A DNA stretch of 62,204 bases from an uncultured Pedobacter sp. GTDB taxonomy: Bacteria > Bacteroidota > Bacteroidia > Sphingobacteriales > Sphingobacteriaceae. Below, piece by piece: positions 16,266 through 25,512 of this stretch. Within the stretch, counting starts at the first letter, position 1. The number at the start of each line of letters is the position of its first letter. A model generated the notes under the pieces. The model was not told the DNA's origin, ran no database searches, and was given only the letters and a program-made list of their open reading frames with translations. The position numbers were made by a program, and so were the translations under genes. The DNA is taken from the NCBI RefSeq assembly GCF_913776295.1, contig NZ_CAJYOJ010000056.1, positions 1 through 62,204 of the forward strand, read 5' to 3'.

Positions 16266-17510
16266 ATGAAAAGGGTTTTAATAATTGCATTTTTGCTCAA
16301 AAGCTTATCTGTTATGGCGCAAAAAACGGATACCGTCTTCCTAAAAAAATTAATGGAAAGTAAACCTGAACTCTTTTCTGGCGTGCTTAACCATCCCGAT
16401 CACAATCAGATACAAATCCTTTATACACAAGTTAACCGTAGTATGAAGAATAAACCCACTTTTAAAACTTACAGTTATCATGTAGATCCACATCATTATT
16501 TTTATCCTGCCAGTACAGTAAAGCTAGCTGCAGTTATTTTTGCACTCGAAAAGATAAACCGCTTAAAAAATACCGGATTAAGTGCAAAAAGCACTATGAT
16601 TACCGATAGTTCATATCAAGGACAAACTAAAGTGCTGAAAGATACCAGCGCAAAAAGCGGTATGCCTTCCATTGAACATTACATTAAAAAGATTCTGCTT
16701 ACCAGTGATAATGATGCTTTTAATCGCTTATTTGAATTTATAGGCCGCGCAGAAATTAATGAAAAACTGAAAAAAAATGGATTGAATAGCAGCCGGATTT
16801 TAAATCGTTTGGCTATTGGTGATGCGGGAGAGTCAGCTAAACATACCAACCCCGTCAGGTTTTACAATGGTAATCAATTAGTATACGATCAACCGGCTCA
16901 GTACGATTCAAAAGAGTATGAGCTGCAACTAAATAACCTGTTAATGGGTAAAGGTTACCTGGACAGTGCCGACAGATTAGTAAATAAACCTTTCAGTTTA
17001 GCGGGAAAAAATGCCTTTGCCATTAACGATCAACATCAGCTGATGCAAAAATTAATCTTTCCTGAAGCTTTCCCGATGAAAGAGCGATTTAATCTGACGG
17101 CCGATGATTACAGGTTGATTTACACCTATATGAGTAAATATCCAACAGAGAGCGACTATCCCAGGTATGATCAGCAAGAATTTTGGGCAACCTATGCCAA
17201 GATGCTTTATTACGGACGTGAGCGGATAATCCCTGAACCTGACATCAGAATTTTTAATAAATATGGGGACAGCTACGGTTTCATTATCGAGAATGCTTAT
17301 TTCGTTGATTTTAAAAACGGAATTGAATATTTCCTTACCGCAGTAGTGCAGAGCAATGAAGATGGAATTTTTAACGACAATAAATACGAATATGATACGG
17401 TTTGCTTCCCTTTTATGAGAAACCTGGGCAGGACCATTTACGATCTGGAATTAAAGAGAGTTAAAAAACATCGGCCCGACCTCAGCAAATTTAAAATGGA
17501 TTATCATTAA
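16266..17510 (+). CDS. Secreted serine hydrolase, class A beta-lactamase-like
   Basis: A 414-aa protein with signal peptide (residues 1-18, ending MAQ) and an active-site-serine fold: SxxK as STVK in FYPASTVKLAA, and the SDN-type motif in LTSDNDAFNRL. A clear KTG motif is missing; the equivalent strand may be FNKYGDSYG. It is longer than classical class A enzymes, so a DD-peptidase- or esterase-like role is as likely as beta-lactam hydrolysis. It stands alone, divergent from the B12 riboswitch. Confidence 0.82.
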   Translation: MKRVLIIAFLLKSLSVMAQKTDTVFLKKLMESKPELFSGVLNHPDHNQIQILYTQVNRSMKNKPTFKTYSYHVDPHHYFYPASTVKLAAVIFALEKINRLKNTGLSAKSTMITDSSYQGQTKVLKDTSAKSGMPSIEHYIKKILLTSDNDAFNRLFEFIGRAEINEKLKKNGLNSSRILNRLAIGDAGESAKHTNPVRFYNGNQLVYDQPAQYDSKEYELQLNNLLMGKGYLDSADRLVNKPFSLAGKNAFAINDQHQLMQKLIFPEAFPMKERFNLTADDYRLIYTYMSKYPTESDYPRYDQQEFWATYAKMLYYGRERIIPEPDIRIFNKYGDSYGFIIENAYFVDFKNGIEYFLTAVVQSNEDGIFNDNKYEYDTVCFPFMRNLGRTIYDLELKRVKKHRPDLSKFKMDYH

Positions 17511-17615
17511 AACCTTTTTCACCCTTTTGGGTTTATAGCCTATAAATTGTATAAAAAACTATACATTAATTAAAAAACAATATATTCGTATTTGAAATAG
17601 AAGTTTACATCTGTA

Positions 17616-19019
17616 ATGGCTAAATTATTAATAATTGACGATGAACGCGCGATAAGGAGTACCTTACGCGAGATTCTGGAATATGAAAATTATGATGTTG
17701 AAGATATCGACAACGGTATTGACGGCCTCGAAATGATCAAAAAGGGAAATTTCGATCTGGTTCTTTGCGATATCAAGATGAATAAAATGGATGGTATGGA
17801 AGTGCTGGAACAAGCACAGATTATTAAACCAGACCTGCCATTCATTATGATATCCGGCCATGGCACCGTTGAAACTGCTATTGAGGCCAGCAAAAAAGGG
17901 GCTTTCGATTTTATCTCGAAACCACCTGATTTAAATCGCTTGTTAATTACTGTACGGAACGGTTTAGACCGCGGAACCTTAGTTACCGAAACTAAGGTTT
18001 TAAAACGCAAAGCCAGTAAAACCCGCGAAATTCTGGGTGAATCGGAAAGTATTTCCAAAATAAAAGAGACCATAGAGCGTGTTGCACCAACAGAAGCCCG
18101 TGTATTGATTACCGGTGCAAACGGTAGTGGTAAAGAGTTGGTAGCCCGTTGGTTACACGAAAAATCCAATCGTGCAGATAGTCCTTTAATCGAGGTAAAC
18201 TGTGCAGCCATCCCGTCTGAACTCATTGAAAGTGAATTATTCGGACATGAGAAAGGTTCTTTTACTTCTGCTGTTAAGCAACGCATCGGTAAATTTGAAC
18301 TGGCCAACGGTGGAACTTTATTTTTAGATGAGATTGGAGATATGAGCCTCTCAGCCCAGGCAAAGGTTTTACGTGCTTTACAGGAGCATAAGATTACACG
18401 TGTAGGTGGCGAGAAAGAAATTGATGTGAATGTTCGCGTTTTAGCGGCAACCAATAAAGATTTATTGAAGGAAATTGAAGACGGTAACTTCCGTATGGAC
18501 TTATACCACCGCCTGAATGTAATTAATATCCATGTTCCACATTTAACTGAACGCATAGATGATATTCCGGTTATTGCGCAGAATTTTTTAGAGGATATCT
18601 GCAGCGATTATGGAATGCCTGTTAAAAAAATAAATGACGCCGGTATGTTGGCTTTGCAAGCTTTACCATGGACGGGTAACGTACGTGAGCTGCACAACAT
18701 GATTGAACGCTTGATTATATTAAGCGATAAGGTGATTACCGAAAATGATGTACGTGCTTTTGCTAACCCGGGAGGTGGTACTAACATTGGTGCCGCGACC
18801 AGTACACAGATTGCGGGTACCGGCGGTGCTGGTCTGGCCTCTTCTTTTGATTCGTTCAATAATTTCCAGGATTATAAAGATTATGCTGAACGCGAGTTCA
18901 TCAAGTTCAAGCTTGAGAAAAACAATTGGAATGTATCAAAAACAGCTGATGAAATTGATATCCAAAGAAGTCACTTGTATAGTAAAATTGAAAAGTTCGG
19001 TTTGAAAAGAGCTGAATAG
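17616..19019 (+). CDS. Sigma-54-type response regulator (NtrC family) with altered GAFTGA loop
   Basis: A 467-aa three-domain regulator: receiver domain (acidic pocket Asp8/Asp9, phosphorylation site Asp52), AAA+ domain (Walker A GANGSGKE at 167-174, Walker B GTLFLDEIGDM, GNVRELHN near residue 353) and a C-terminal Fis-type HTH (NWNVSKTADEI...RSHLYSKIEKFGLK). The sigma-54-contacting GAFTGA loop reads GSFTSA (214-219), two substitutions at conserved positions. No partner kinase is adjacent. A terminator follows. Confidence 0.93.
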   Translation: MAKLLIIDDERAIRSTLREILEYENYDVEDIDNGIDGLEMIKKGNFDLVLCDIKMNKMDGMEVLEQAQIIKPDLPFIMISGHGTVETAIEASKKGAFDFISKPPDLNRLLITVRNGLDRGTLVTETKVLKRKASKTREILGESESISKIKETIERVAPTEARVLITGANGSGKELVARWLHEKSNRADSPLIEVNCAAIPSELIESELFGHEKGSFTSAVKQRIGKFELANGGTLFLDEIGDMSLSAQAKVLRALQEHKITRVGGEKEIDVNVRVLAATNKDLLKEIEDGNFRMDLYHRLNVINIHVPHLTERIDDIPVIAQNFLEDICSDYGMPVKKINDAGMLALQALPWTGNVRELHNMIERLIILSDKVITENDVRAFANPGGGTNIGAATSTQIAGTGGAGLASSFDSFNNFQDYKDYAEREFIKFKLEKNNWNVSKTADEIDIQRSHLYSKIEKFGLKRAE

Positions 19020-19046
19020 TACTAATTAGGTTGAAAAGTTTTAATG

Positions 19047-19088
19047 TTGGAATGTTGAAGGTTATGCTGGCGACATTCCAATTTTTTT
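19047..19088 (+). terminator. Rho-independent terminator after the NtrC-type gene
   Basis: TTGGAATGT (19047-19055) and ACATTCCAA (19073-19081) form a perfect nine-base stem, followed by seven T. It lies 28 bp after the stop of the NtrC-type regulator. Confidence 0.8.
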
Positions 19089-19210
19089 AGTTTCAGATTT
19101 TTAAAGACCTTTAAAAAACTAATCGAAATAGATTCGATACAAAATGCAATTGCAGTGATCAGAACTGCTGAACTTTACAACATTTCAACCTTTCAACATC
19201 ACCACAAAGT

Positions 19211-21001
19211 TTAGCCCATATAATCATTCTGTCTCATCAGCAAAGCCCTGTATTTATTGAAAATTGCGGTTTTAGAAACAAACCCCAAATATTGGTTCTG
19301 CAGGGTTAACACAGGCAAAATCCAAACATTTTCCTGTTCCATTTTTTCCAACACCGTTTTCAGATCATCATTTTCGATAATGAGGCCTGGTGCAGTTTGT
19401 ACCAGATGAGAAGCTTGAAGATTTTCCTTTTCCGGATGATTAACCATTTCGTTAAATAGTTCCTCTATATAAATTATGCCTTTAAAATCTCCGTTCTCAT
19501 CAGTAACAGCGATTACATTTTTGTGCGATTGCATGATTTCAGTCATCTTCGAAGAAATTAAATCGTTCATCTGCAACCGGGGATAACTTTTTTCGATCAG
19601 GTATTTCAGCTTCATCTGATTCAGAACCGTAGTATCTTTATCTTCATGTGACAGTAACTCGCCTTTATCAGCAAGTGCTTTGGTGTAAATTGAATGTTTT
19701 TGTGAGCTGCGGTTTATGGCATAAGAGATGGCAGTGGTAATCATCAATGGAACCATCAGGATATATCCTCCCGTAATTTCTGCAATTAAAAATATACCGG
19801 TTAAAGGAGCATGCATAATGGAACCCAAGGCAGCAGCCATACCGGCCACGATAAAATTGGGGACGTTTAGCTGAGCTATCCCTAAAAGATTAACCAAGTA
19901 GGCAAAGATAAACCCGATTAAACCACCCATAATTAAACTGGGTGCAAATGTACCACCGTTACCGCCAGCACCCAGGGTAACCAGTGTAGCGATCGATTTC
20001 ATGAAAATGGTTACGACCGTAAACAATACAACCACGGCTGATACCGAGCTATAATCCGCAAAAATACTATTGTTGATTACGGTGTGATAATCACCTTTTA
20101 ACAATCCTTTTATAGTGATATACCCTTCACCATATAAGGTTGGAAATAGAAACACCAGAGCACCTAATATTAAACCACCCGCAATTACTTTCGTATAAGG
20201 ATGTTTTATTTTATAAAATAGCCCCTTTACGGCATAGTTTGCTTTTGTAAAATAAATGGAGAACAAACCGATAAAGCAGGCCAATATGACATAGTAGAAT
20301 AAGGCATCAACCTTCCAGCCTTCGGTAACCAAAAAGAAAAGTTGTTGTGTATAAAACAATCTGGCCACTACCGCTGCTGTTGCCGCTGATAATAAAAGCG
20401 GGATAAATGCAGGAATGGTAAACTCGGGTAGTAAAATTTCGATAGCGAAAACAATACCTGCTACAGGACTATTAAATGCACCCGCAATGCCCGCTGCCGC
20501 ACCACAAGCCACTAACATCGTAATTTCGCGATAAGATAAGCCCAATAAACGGCCAATATTTGAGCCTATTGCCGATCCACTGGTTACAATAGGTGCTTCT
20601 AACCCAGTTGAACCGCCAAAACCAACGGTAACGGCTGCGGTAATAATCTGCGAATAAATGTTATGCGCCTCTACCTTACTCGATCTTTTGGAAATAGAAT
20701 AAAGCAAAGGCGTTAAGCCTGTTTCGAATTTAGATTTCCGAATAAAGTATTTGATGTATAAAACGGTTAAGAAAATACCGATCATAGGAAATATAAAGTA
20801 CAGGTAATATTTATATTTCCAGTGCCAATCTGATTGAAGAAATTCTTCGATATGGTGGGTTAAACTTTTCAGAACAGCGGCAGCCAATCCGGCTAAAATA
20901 CCAACAATTACGGCGAGGATAACCAAGAAATTACGGTTTGATATTTTAGATTTCCGGTACTGGTTAATCTTATCAAGGTAATTTACAAATCTGATGTACA
21001 T
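19211..21001 (-). CDS. ClC family chloride channel/antiporter with CBS domains
   Basis: About 596 aa, inner membrane. The ClC core has GFGGSTGLEAP, with the gating glutamate in GLEAP, GAFNSPVAGIVFAIE and GAGGNGGTFAPSL; a C-terminal cytosolic region contains two CBS modules (after residue about 455: LISSKMTEIMQSHKNVIAVTD and VLEKMEQENVWILPVL). The longer frame begins at 21049, but the Met at 21001 (MYIRFVNYLDKI) better matches family N-termini. Channel versus 2Cl-/H+ exchange cannot be settled here. Confidence 0.92.
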   Translation of the reverse strand: MYIRFVNYLDKINQYRKSKISNRNFLVILAVIVGILAGLAAAVLKSLTHHIEEFLQSDWHWKYKYYLYFIFPMIGIFLTVLYIKYFIRKSKFETGLTPLLYSISKRSSKVEAHNIYSQIITAAVTVGFGGSTGLEAPIVTSGSAIGSNIGRLLGLSYREITMLVACGAAAGIAGAFNSPVAGIVFAIEILLPEFTIPAFIPLLLSAATAAVVARLFYTQQLFFLVTEGWKVDALFYYVILACFIGLFSIYFTKANYAVKGLFYKIKHPYTKVIAGGLILGALVFLFPTLYGEGYITIKGLLKGDYHTVINNSIFADYSSVSAVVVLFTVVTIFMKSIATLVTLGAGGNGGTFAPSLIMGGLIGFIFAYLVNLLGIAQLNVPNFIVAGMAAALGSIMHAPLTGIFLIAEITGGYILMVPLMITTAISYAINRSSQKHSIYTKALADKGELLSHEDKDTTVLNQMKLKYLIEKSYPRLQMNDLISSKMTEIMQSHKNVIAVTDENGDFKGIIYIEELFNEMVNHPEKENLQASHLVQTAPGLIIENDDLKTVLEKMEQENVWILPVLTLQNQYLGFVSKTAIFNKYRALLMRQNDYMG

Positions 21002-21076
21002 TCTATTGTTTTTTGATAGCGGACGGATGCCCAAAAGTAAGAAAAACAAAGACAGAAGTCAATTTAAAGACCGCCT

Positions 21077-21799
21077 TTACGCATCAAATTTATCCAACAA
21101 TTTAATTAAGGTCGCAAAGTCTTTTGGATAAGGAGCATCAATCACGATTTCTTTATCGTCCAATCCTTTAAAAACCAAATGTCTGGCATGTAAAGCAAAA
21201 CGTTTCATAATCGGCTGCTCCTCTTCGCCTTTGGTTAATTTATAACCTCTTTTGATCGAAGACAGAAAAACAGGTTTTCCTTTATACATCTCATCACCTA
21301 CAATGGCTGCTCTTTGTGTGGCCAGGTGAATACGGATTTGGTGCATACGCCCCGTAATGGGCTTGCATTCCACCAAAGTGTAGTGTTTGTAGTATTTTAA
21401 GGAATCGAAAATGGTTTCTGCTCTTTTACCTTCCGTCCTGTCAATGGTTACATTTTTATTGCCATCGTTCAGGATCGGGAGATCGACCATCAATTGATCA
21501 AAAATAACGTGTCCATCTACGACCGCATGATAGGTTTTATTTACCTTTCGTTTTTCAAATTGGATCGAAGCGTGGCGATAACCTTCCGGGTTTTTGGCAA
21601 TAATTAAAGCACCGGAAGTTTCTTTATCCAAACGGTGACAAACCTGTGCATCATCGCTATATTGCTTGGCCAAACGCAACACATTGGTCTCTCCGGAACC
21701 GCCTCTTTCATCTAACGAGGCTAAAAAAGGAGGTTTATTGATCACAATAAAATCGTTGTCTTCGAAAAGAATAAGGTCTTTAAAATTTGGAAACTTCAA
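21077..21799 (-). CDS. RluA family pseudouridine synthase
   Basis: A 240-aa rRNA or tRNA pseudouridine synthase without S4 domain. The catalytic motif CHRLDKETSGALI holds the nucleophilic Asp, and GRMHQIRIHLA is intact. Substrate specificity within RluA/RluC/RluD cannot be assigned. The frame opens with TTG (21797-21799), with only CTG as an alternative before an in-frame stop and no Met before the conserved LFEDNDFIVINKP, so TTG is the likely start. It is distinct from the TruC copy at 2789-3472. Confidence 0.88.
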   Translation of the reverse strand: MKFPNFKDLILFEDNDFIVINKPPFLASLDERGGSGETNVLRLAKQYSDDAQVCHRLDKETSGALIIAKNPEGYRHASIQFEKRKVNKTYHAVVDGHVIFDQLMVDLPILNDGNKNVTIDRTEGKRAETIFDSLKYYKHYTLVECKPITGRMHQIRIHLATQRAAIVGDEMYKGKPVFLSSIKRGYKLTKGEEEQPIMKRFALHARHLVFKGLDDKEIVIDAPYPKDFATLIKLLDKFDA

Positions 21800-21975
21800 A
21801 TCGTGCAGTAATTAATGAAGTGCAAAAATACGATTTATTTTTTAAGGCACTCGTCAACCTGAATTTATTTCAGGGTCGTTATTAACAAAGTTGCTGAAAT
21901 GAATTCTGCATGAAGAATGCTTTACGATCTTCGTCTCTCTGAACGTGTGCAGTACCTGACTCGAAATTTCAGGTA

Positions 21976-22010
21976 CAAAAAAGCCGTCCAGATGCTGGAT
22001 CTGGACGGCC
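21976..22010 (-). terminator. Rho-independent terminator after the PhoB-type regulator
   Basis: GCCGTCCAGAT (21983-21993) pairs perfectly with ATCTGGACGGC (21999-22009) around a five-base loop, followed on the minus strand by a T-run. It lies 23 bp after the response regulator stop. Confidence 0.88.
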
Positions 22011-22032
22011 TATTTCTTTTAACGTTAAGTAT

Positions 22033-22722
22033 TTAGACTAACTCGAATTTATAGCCCACTCCTTTTACGGTTGAGACATAATTTTCGCCTAACTTTTCTC
22101 TCAATTTGCGGATATGCACATCAATGGTTCTATTGGTTACTACAACAGAATCCTCCCAGATATTTTTTAAGATTGATTCGCGGGTATACACTTTTCCCGG
22201 TTTTGATGCCAGTAAATATAAAAGTTCGAACTCTTTTTTTGCCAATACCACTTTGTTACCAGCTTGGAAAACCAGATAAGCTTCGCGATCGATTACCAGA
22301 TCGCCAATTTCCAATTTGTTTTCAGATACTTCTTCCGTGCCGGTATTCCGTCTTAAAATCGCGTTAATACGGCTAACTAAAGCACGTGGTTTGATGGGTT
22401 TTGCGATGTAATCATCAGCCCCCACATTAAAACCCGCTATTTCTGAATATTCCTCACTTCTGGCGGTCAGGAAAACCATAAATGTATTTTTAAATTCCGG
22501 TATGGCACGCATTAAACGGCAAGCCTCAATTCCATCCATTTTAGGCATCATAATATCCAGAATAATTAAATCCGGATGTACCTTTTTCGCAACGGTAATT
22601 CCTTCCTGGCCATTGGTAGCTGTGAAAACCTGATAACCTTCTTTCTTTAGATTGTATTCAATAAGCTCCAGAATATCTGGTTCATCATCAACAATTAATA
22701 TTTTCTGACCTGCGTTGTTCAT
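22033..22722 (-). CDS. OmpR/PhoB family response regulator
   Basis: A 229-aa two-domain regulator: receiver domain with acidic pocket DDEPD, phosphoacceptor in LIILDIMMPKMDG, the switch Thr in FLTAR and Lys in IAKPIKP; then a winged-helix DNA-binding domain (VLAKKEFELLYLLASKPGKV, NRTIDVHIRKLREKLG). No histidine kinase is adjacent, so it is an orphan here. Many Bacteroidota carry such PhoB-like orphans; the regulon is unknown. Confidence 0.92.
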   Translation of the reverse strand: MNNAGQKILIVDDEPDILELIEYNLKKEGYQVFTATNGQEGITVAKKVHPDLIILDIMMPKMDGIEACRLMRAIPEFKNTFMVFLTARSEEYSEIAGFNVGADDYIAKPIKPRALVSRINAILRRNTGTEEVSENKLEIGDLVIDREAYLVFQAGNKVVLAKKEFELLYLLASKPGKVYTRESILKNIWEDSVVVTNRTIDVHIRKLREKLGENYVSTVKGVGYKFELV

Positions 22723-22826
22723 TAGTTAAATATTTGTTACGAAAGTAGTATCTGTGTTGCAATATTTAGTTAAGCCTAAGTTAAGAAATTGTTAATTACT
22801 TAAATTAGTTTAACATGGAGTTTGTT

Positions 22827-23939
22827 TTAACGTAACGTTTTGGCTAAAAAAGCATCCAATTCATCACCACGAAGGTTTTTGGCTACTATTTTTCCGGCAG
22901 GATCAACCAGGTATGAGGTTGGGATGGCCTGTACCTGATATTTTTTTACTGTTTCGCCATTAAAATCTTTTAATTCCGAAACATGTGTCCAGGTTAATCC
23001 GTCTGCCTTCACCGCACCTAACCAGGCAGCTTTATCGGTATCCAGTGAGATGCCAATAATATCAAAGTTCTTATTTTTATATTTATTATACACCTTAACC
23101 ACATTCGGGTTTTCCTGGCGGCAAGGCTGACACCATGATGCCCAAAAGTCGATCAATACGTACTTTCCTTTATAATCCGACAAACTTACGGCCTTATTAT
23201 CTGCTGTGTTAATCGTAAATGCCGGAGCAACCTGTCCCACCTGAACGGCTTTTAAAAGCGCCATCTGTTTTACAAAAGCATCTACCGTGGCATTACCTTT
23301 AATTTCTTCTTTAACCTCATCGGCAAATTGTACCAGTTCAGCTTCAAATTCCTGCGGGCTTAACGTGTTCATGGCATAAAAACTAGCCAGCGTACCTTTG
23401 TTGTCTTTCGCAAATTTTATAATCTGTGCATTTAATTGATTAATGTACGATTCGTATTGAGGTTTCATCGATTCTAACACCGCTGCTCTATTTTGAGGTT
23501 GTGTTGCCACTTTTGCTTCAAAATCTGCCTGTAACTTTTCCACCTGTTTAGCAAAATTATTTCTGATGGCATTTAGTTCTGATAATTTTTCCACCTCATT
23601 CGCTCCTGAAATTTTATATGCCATGTTTTTATCGGCCAAATCAGCTTCCAATTTAATTTCATCGCCATTTTTTGCGATCAACATAAACTCATGGTTTCCT
23701 ATTGACACCCTGAAGAAATCAACCGACGGCGTTTTGCGAATGAATTTAAATTCACCTTTCTCTGATAAATTGGTTGAATCGATTGCAACCATATTACTAT
23801 TTTGCATACCGTACAAAAACACTTTCTTTTCCGCCCCAGGATTTTGGAATTTACCGTCAATTGTAAAGCTATCTTTAGATTTGCATGCGGTGAAAGCAAC
23901 CGCGATCAGCATGATCAGGCTCAATTGTTTTATTCTCAT
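22827..23939 (-). CDS. TlpA/ResA-like thioredoxin lipoprotein with DUF4369-like N-domain
   Basis: A 370-aa lipoprotein (lipobox AVAFTAC, Cys19) facing the periplasm. The N-terminal half has the beta-rich DUF4369-type domain (FTIDGKFQNPGAEKKVFLY), a helical middle, and a C-terminal TlpA-like thioredoxin domain (about 230-370) with active site WCQPC in DFWASWCQPCRQENP and the cis-Pro segment QAIPTSYLVD. Likely a thiol-disulfide reductase for envelope proteins. Its start overlaps the gatB stop by one base. Confidence 0.9.
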   Translation of the reverse strand: MRIKQLSLIMLIAVAFTACKSKDSFTIDGKFQNPGAEKKVFLYGMQNSNMVAIDSTNLSEKGEFKFIRKTPSVDFFRVSIGNHEFMLIAKNGDEIKLEADLADKNMAYKISGANEVEKLSELNAIRNNFAKQVEKLQADFEAKVATQPQNRAAVLESMKPQYESYINQLNAQIIKFAKDNKGTLASFYAMNTLSPQEFEAELVQFADEVKEEIKGNATVDAFVKQMALLKAVQVGQVAPAFTINTADNKAVSLSDYKGKYVLIDFWASWCQPCRQENPNVVKVYNKYKNKNFDIIGISLDTDKAAWLGAVKADGLTWTHVSELKDFNGETVKKYQVQAIPTSYLVDPAGKIVAKNLRGDELDAFLAKTLR

Positions 23940-25402
23940 TATTTCAGTTTTTCTAGTATTAATTCATTTATTTTTTTAGCGTCTGCTTTTCCTTTGGCCA
24001 GTTTCATTACATCACCGACAAACAAACCTAAAACGCCCTTTTTCCCTTTCCTGTACGCTTCTACCTGTTGCGGATATTTATTTAACACTTCATTAATAAA
24101 ACTATTGAGTTCGTCTCCGTTTTCGGAAATCAGCAAATTTAATGATTGCGCCAGATCAGTAACATTAGCATCATTTGTCGATTCAACAGCGGGTAGTAAT
24201 TGCTGTATAGCGATTTGTTGTGTGATTTTCTTCTCATCAACGAGGTTAATCGCTTCTGCCAATTGTGAAGGTTTTAACTTGAAATCAGTTATTGTGATTC
24301 CTTTTTCATTTAAAACAGCTCTAATTGGGCCGATTAACCAGTTTATTAAACTTTTTTTGTTTTGAACAGCTGATTGAGCCTGGTTGAAGTAATTCAACAG
24401 ATCTAGATCTTCAGCAAAAAGTACTGCATCAGCTTTACTGATCCCGAAATCGGCAACCATCTGTTTAGAAATTTCATTTGGCAAAGGCGGCATCAAAGAT
24501 TTAATTTCTGCCAACCAATCATCCGAAATATAAATAGGTTGTAAATCAGGATCAGAAAAATAACGGTAATCATTGGCTTCTTCTTTGGTACGCATTGGAG
24601 AAGTCGTCCCTTTATCGGCATCAAAATTCAAGGTGCTCTGGATAATTCTTTCGCCATTGCTGATCGCTTCTACCTGACGCCCAAATTCAAAATCCATTGC
24701 CCTGCGCACATGGCGCATCGAGTTTAGGTTTTTCACTTCGCAGCGCGTTCCAAACCCGTTATCGCCTTGTGGACGTATAGAGATGTTGGCATCACAGCGT
24801 AAACTACCTTCCTCCATATTCCCGTCACTTACATTTAAATGTCTTACCAATTTCCTGATTTCACTTAACAAAACGGAAGCTTCTTCCGAACTCCGGATAT
24901 CGGGTTCAGTCACGATTTCAATCAGCGGCACACCTGCCCGGTTTAAATCAACCAAAGAGTAGTTTTCATCCTGATCATGAATACTTTTACCTGCATCTTC
25001 CTCCAGGTGGATACGGTTAATGCCGATCTTTTTGGTAGAACCATCAGCCAATTCAATTTCTAAAAAGCCATTTACACAGATAGGTTGATTATCCTGGGTA
25101 ATCTGATATCCTTTAGGCAAATCGGCATAGAAATAGTTTTTCCGGTCGAAATGATTGATCTGGTTGATGGTACAATTTAAAGCTAAACCAATACGGATAG
25201 CTTTTGCCACTACTTCTTTATTTAACTTGGGCAAGGCCCCGGGCAATGCCAGCGAAACCGTAGATATATTTTGATTAGGCAAAGCCCCAAAAGATGCACT
25301 ATCAGCAGAAAATATTTTGGTATTTGTATTCAACTGAACATGGATCTCTAATCCAGAAACGAGTTCGAAAGCAGTTTGGGGGCTTATTTCTTGTAAAGGC
25401 AT
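23939..25402 (-). CDS. gatB: Asp-tRNA(Asn)/Glu-tRNA(Gln) amidotransferase subunit B
   Basis: Subunit B of the GatCAB transamidosome, which activates Glu or Asp on mischarged tRNA for amidation. The 487 aa match family size: ELVSGLEIHVQL at the N-terminus, GALPKLN, the DLNRAGVPLIEIVTEPD signature, GSLRCDANISIRP, and the C-terminal YqeY-like tail domain (GLFVGDVMKLAKGKADAKKINELI). ATG at 25402. gatA and gatC are not adjacent. Confidence 0.96.
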   Translation of the reverse strand: MPLQEISPQTAFELVSGLEIHVQLNTNTKIFSADSASFGALPNQNISTVSLALPGALPKLNKEVVAKAIRIGLALNCTINQINHFDRKNYFYADLPKGYQITQDNQPICVNGFLEIELADGSTKKIGINRIHLEEDAGKSIHDQDENYSLVDLNRAGVPLIEIVTEPDIRSSEEASVLLSEIRKLVRHLNVSDGNMEEGSLRCDANISIRPQGDNGFGTRCEVKNLNSMRHVRRAMDFEFGRQVEAISNGERIIQSTLNFDADKGTTSPMRTKEEANDYRYFSDPDLQPIYISDDWLAEIKSLMPPLPNEISKQMVADFGISKADAVLFAEDLDLLNYFNQAQSAVQNKKSLINWLIGPIRAVLNEKGITITDFKLKPSQLAEAINLVDEKKITQQIAIQQLLPAVESTNDANVTDLAQSLNLLISENGDELNSFINEVLNKYPQQVEAYRKGKKGVLGLFVGDVMKLAKGKADAKKINELILEKLK

Positions 25403-25485
25403 TTAAAGCTTCTTAATATTATAAGTTTATTAACCAAAGGTTACACAGCGGATACAGTTTTAGCTATGGTTAAATATTGATGTGT

Positions 25486-25493
25486 CAAATATA
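25486..25493 (-). promoter_or_regulatory. Candidate -7 box upstream of gatB
   Basis: On the minus strand TATATTTG matches TAnnTTTG exactly, about 84 bases upstream of the gatB start. No clear -33 element was seen, so confidence is low. Confidence 0.3.
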
Positions 25494-25512
25494 GTTATTA
25501 TTTAGTCTTTCG

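Noticed and set aside
17690..18556. Long 288-aa minus-strand ORF opposite the NtrC-type gene
   Set aside because: Shadow frame of a well-supported gene; Ser-rich low-complexity translation without motifs.
19165..19205. Inverted phrases TTTCAACC/GGTTGAAAAG around 19029 and 19187 as a mobile element
   Set aside because: The matches are short and imperfect, and the T-run hairpin at 19047-19088 is enough to explain the region as a terminator.
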